Source: Baffinella frigidus
Taxonomy: Eukaryota > Cryptophyceae > Cryptomonadales > Baffinellaceae
Direction: 5' to 3'
Length of the DNA: 23,174 bases
Assembly (NCBI GenBank): GCA_026770585.1
Contig: MU646445.1
Span: 55,293 to 78,466, forward strand
In this document: in pieces, positions 22,140 through 23,174 of the stretch
Layout: each line of letters opens with the position of its first letter
Numbering within the stretch: the first letter of the stretch is position 1
Program-made: the position numbers and the translations under genes
Notes under the pieces: model-generated
Databases searched by the model: none
Told to the model about the DNA's origin: nothing
Seen by the model: the letters and a program-made list of their open reading frames with translations, nothing else

Positions 22140-22411
22140 GCAGTGCAGTGGGCAGTGAAGGCCTTGGACGAGGGGAAGCGGCTTCTGTTTTTACTGTTCC
22201 GGAACAGTAAAAACAGAAGCGGTGGTGCCGCGCCATGTACTGCACCAGGGGCATCGGAGAGACAGGCCCGCCTCGGGAGCGATACCTCGCAGTGGGCAGT
22301 GAAGGCCTTGGTGGAGGGGAAGCGGGAAGAGCAGTAGAAGCAGACGTAGTGGCGCCGCGCTTGACCAAGGTCCAGACACACACTAAAAAAAACAGGTGTG
22401 TCCTTACTCAC
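22140..22411 (-). pseudogene. C2H2 zinc-finger gene fragment, copy B (inverted relative to copy A)
   Basis: The minus strand encodes DLGQARRHYVCFYCSSRFPS then TKAFTAHCEVS. It nearly matches copy A, but the last histidine position reads serine unless GAG|GTATCG is a splice donor. Downstream, the second finger's CFYCSG coding sequence is disrupted by an inverted 20-bp duplication (palindrome at 22181-22220), followed by SRFPSSKAFTAHC. The first finger is plausible; as a whole the frame is broken. Confidence 0.5.
22181..22220. repeat. Perfect 40-bp palindrome without a loop
   Basis: GCTTCTGTTTTTACTGTTCC is followed immediately by its exact reverse complement. Copy A has only one of the two arms at the equivalent place. 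Confidence 0.95.
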
Positions 22412-22489
22412 GAGTATTTCCTGTACGGTGGGCCTATGTCTACATGTAGACAGAGGCCCACCGTACAGAAAAAACTCGAGAGTAAGGGT
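22400..22489. repeat. Long hairpin centred on TCTACATGTAGA
   Basis: TCCTTACTCACGAGTATTTC then CTGTACGGTGGGCC pairs with GGCCCACCGTACAGAAAAAA then CTCGAGAGTAAGG. Copy A contains only one arm (18196-18242). Confidence 0.9.
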
Positions 22490-22611
22490 AAGTATGGACG
22501 CACCTGGTTTCCCTGTTTTTGATTAGTATGGACCGTGGTAAATTATCAAATCGAATGATTAAATCAGCTTTGATCGAGGACCGCACACCGACAGCTCTGC
22601 GCGCCTTCGTT

Positions 22612-22664
22612 CAAGGACCGCGCACTCTTGACACACCCACTGCTTTCGCATGAGCGTTGAACAC
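22612..22664 (-). pseudogene. Fragment of the zinc-finger module (QWVCQEC segment)
   Basis: The minus strand matches 18440-18497: one frame reads LMRKQWVCQECAVLERRRAE, with a CxxC pair. Here it lies upstream of the finger fragment, whereas in copy A it lies downstream. Confidence 0.5.
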
Positions 22665-22985
22665 GGACCGCACACCGACAAGATCCGCGAGAAAAATCGA
22701 TCTACAGGCGTCAAAAGTCAGGGGGGATGGTTGGTCGAGTCGGAGGTGACCTGCAAGTGATAAATGCAAAAAGAAACAGTTATCAATACCGAAACGGCCG
22801 CTATGCTTTTTGGTTGAAGGGTTCCTTCTGAATCGCAAGCGATATGAGGTGAAGTTCAGGTTTTACTGCCATCTTTTGGGGGAAATTCTCAATGGGTTGT
22901 GAGGCTTCACCCTCCCAGACACACCCTGCGAAAGGCCTGTACTGCGCAACAGACACGAGGCTCTAATTCGCGACAGGCAACTTCT
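22665..22985. other. No recognised feature
   Basis: No domain, repeat or long frame stands out. It would be the 3' flank of the candidate terminal exon at 22986-23051. Confidence 0.4.
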
Positions 22986-23051
22986 CTAGAACTCCGGATT
23001 CTTTTTGCAGAACTGTTCTGACAATTTAGAGGGGCGCGTGACCATCCTAAT
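22986..23051 (-). CDS. Candidate terminal exon of a gene continuing beyond the window
   Basis: The minus-strand acceptor CCCCCGCAG is preceded, beyond a short gap, by TCAACCC repeats (the sense-strand type). It is followed by 21 codons (IRMVTRPSKLSEQFCKKNPE, F) and TAG. The architecture matches the other terminal exons, but the exon is short and no family is recognisable. Confidence 0.35.
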   Translation of the reverse strand: MRMVTRPSKLSEQFCKKNPEF

Positions 23052-23069
23052 CTGCGGGGGCACTGCACA

Positions 23070-23174
23070 TGTTGATGGTTGAGGGTTGAGTGATGAGGGT
23101 TGAGGGTCGAGGGTTGAGGGTCGAGGGTCGAGGGTTGAGGGTTGAGCGTCGAGGGTTGAGGGGTCGAGGGGTTG
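23070..23174 (-). repeat. GGGTTGA/GGGTCGA telomere-like array at the right edge
   Basis: Heptamers of GGTTGAG and GGTCGAG run to the window end. On the minus strand they read TCAACCC, as in minus-gene introns. Confidence 0.8.

Overview
The window is nuclear DNA from an intron-rich eukaryote. Exons are GC-rich and short (26 to about 450 nt). Introns start with GT and end in AG, and are largely built from degenerate CCCTAAA/CCCAAAC-type heptamers, i.e. interstitial telomere-like repeats of the TTTAGGG class. That repeat type and the protist-style calcium channel suggest a microalga or related protist (cryptophyte, chromerid or dinoflagellate are all possible). The sequence alone does not let me choose.

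Layout. (1) 131-4036, plus strand: the C-terminal 11 exons (289 residues) of an inositol 1,4,5-trisphosphate/ryanodine receptor-type Ca2+ channel, covering S5, pore, S6, the C-terminal zinc-finger-like motif and a final coiled tail. (2) 4037-6213: intergenic DNA holding a (GA)n tract and nested clusters of two families of ~105-125 bp fold-back elements. (3) 6214-7102, minus: the last three exons of an unrecognised gene; its terminal exon is duplicated downstream and interrupted by a fold-back element. (4) 7103-8260: minisatellites and a third element type. (5) 8261-9261, minus: two terminal exons of a small membrane protein that loosely resembles the mitochondrial TMEM70/TMEM186/TMEM223 group. 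A GC-rich minus-strand first exon with a presequence-like N-terminus at 10794-11242 may be its 5' end. (6) 11705-17489, plus: a complete 12-exon gene for a 409-residue, cysteine-rich, 4-5 pass membrane protein that I do not recognise. All phases close exactly. (7) 17490-23174: repeat-rich DNA with hairpins, dispersed C2H2 zinc-finger gene fragments in both orientations, a (CT)n tract, long telomere-like arrays and, at the right edge, a possible minus-strand terminal exon.

Two structural themes run through the window. First, the telomere-like intron repeats are strand-locked to transcription: C-rich on the sense strand in the plus genes and in the minus genes alike. Second, exon ends are repeatedly duplicated into the sequence just downstream: at least four 5' splice-site regions and two stop-codon regions recur as 2-4 tandem copies. 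Together with direct GGT(AC) repeats flanking many introns, this looks like a genome where introns are created or remodelled by local duplication. The genes show no obvious shared pathway.
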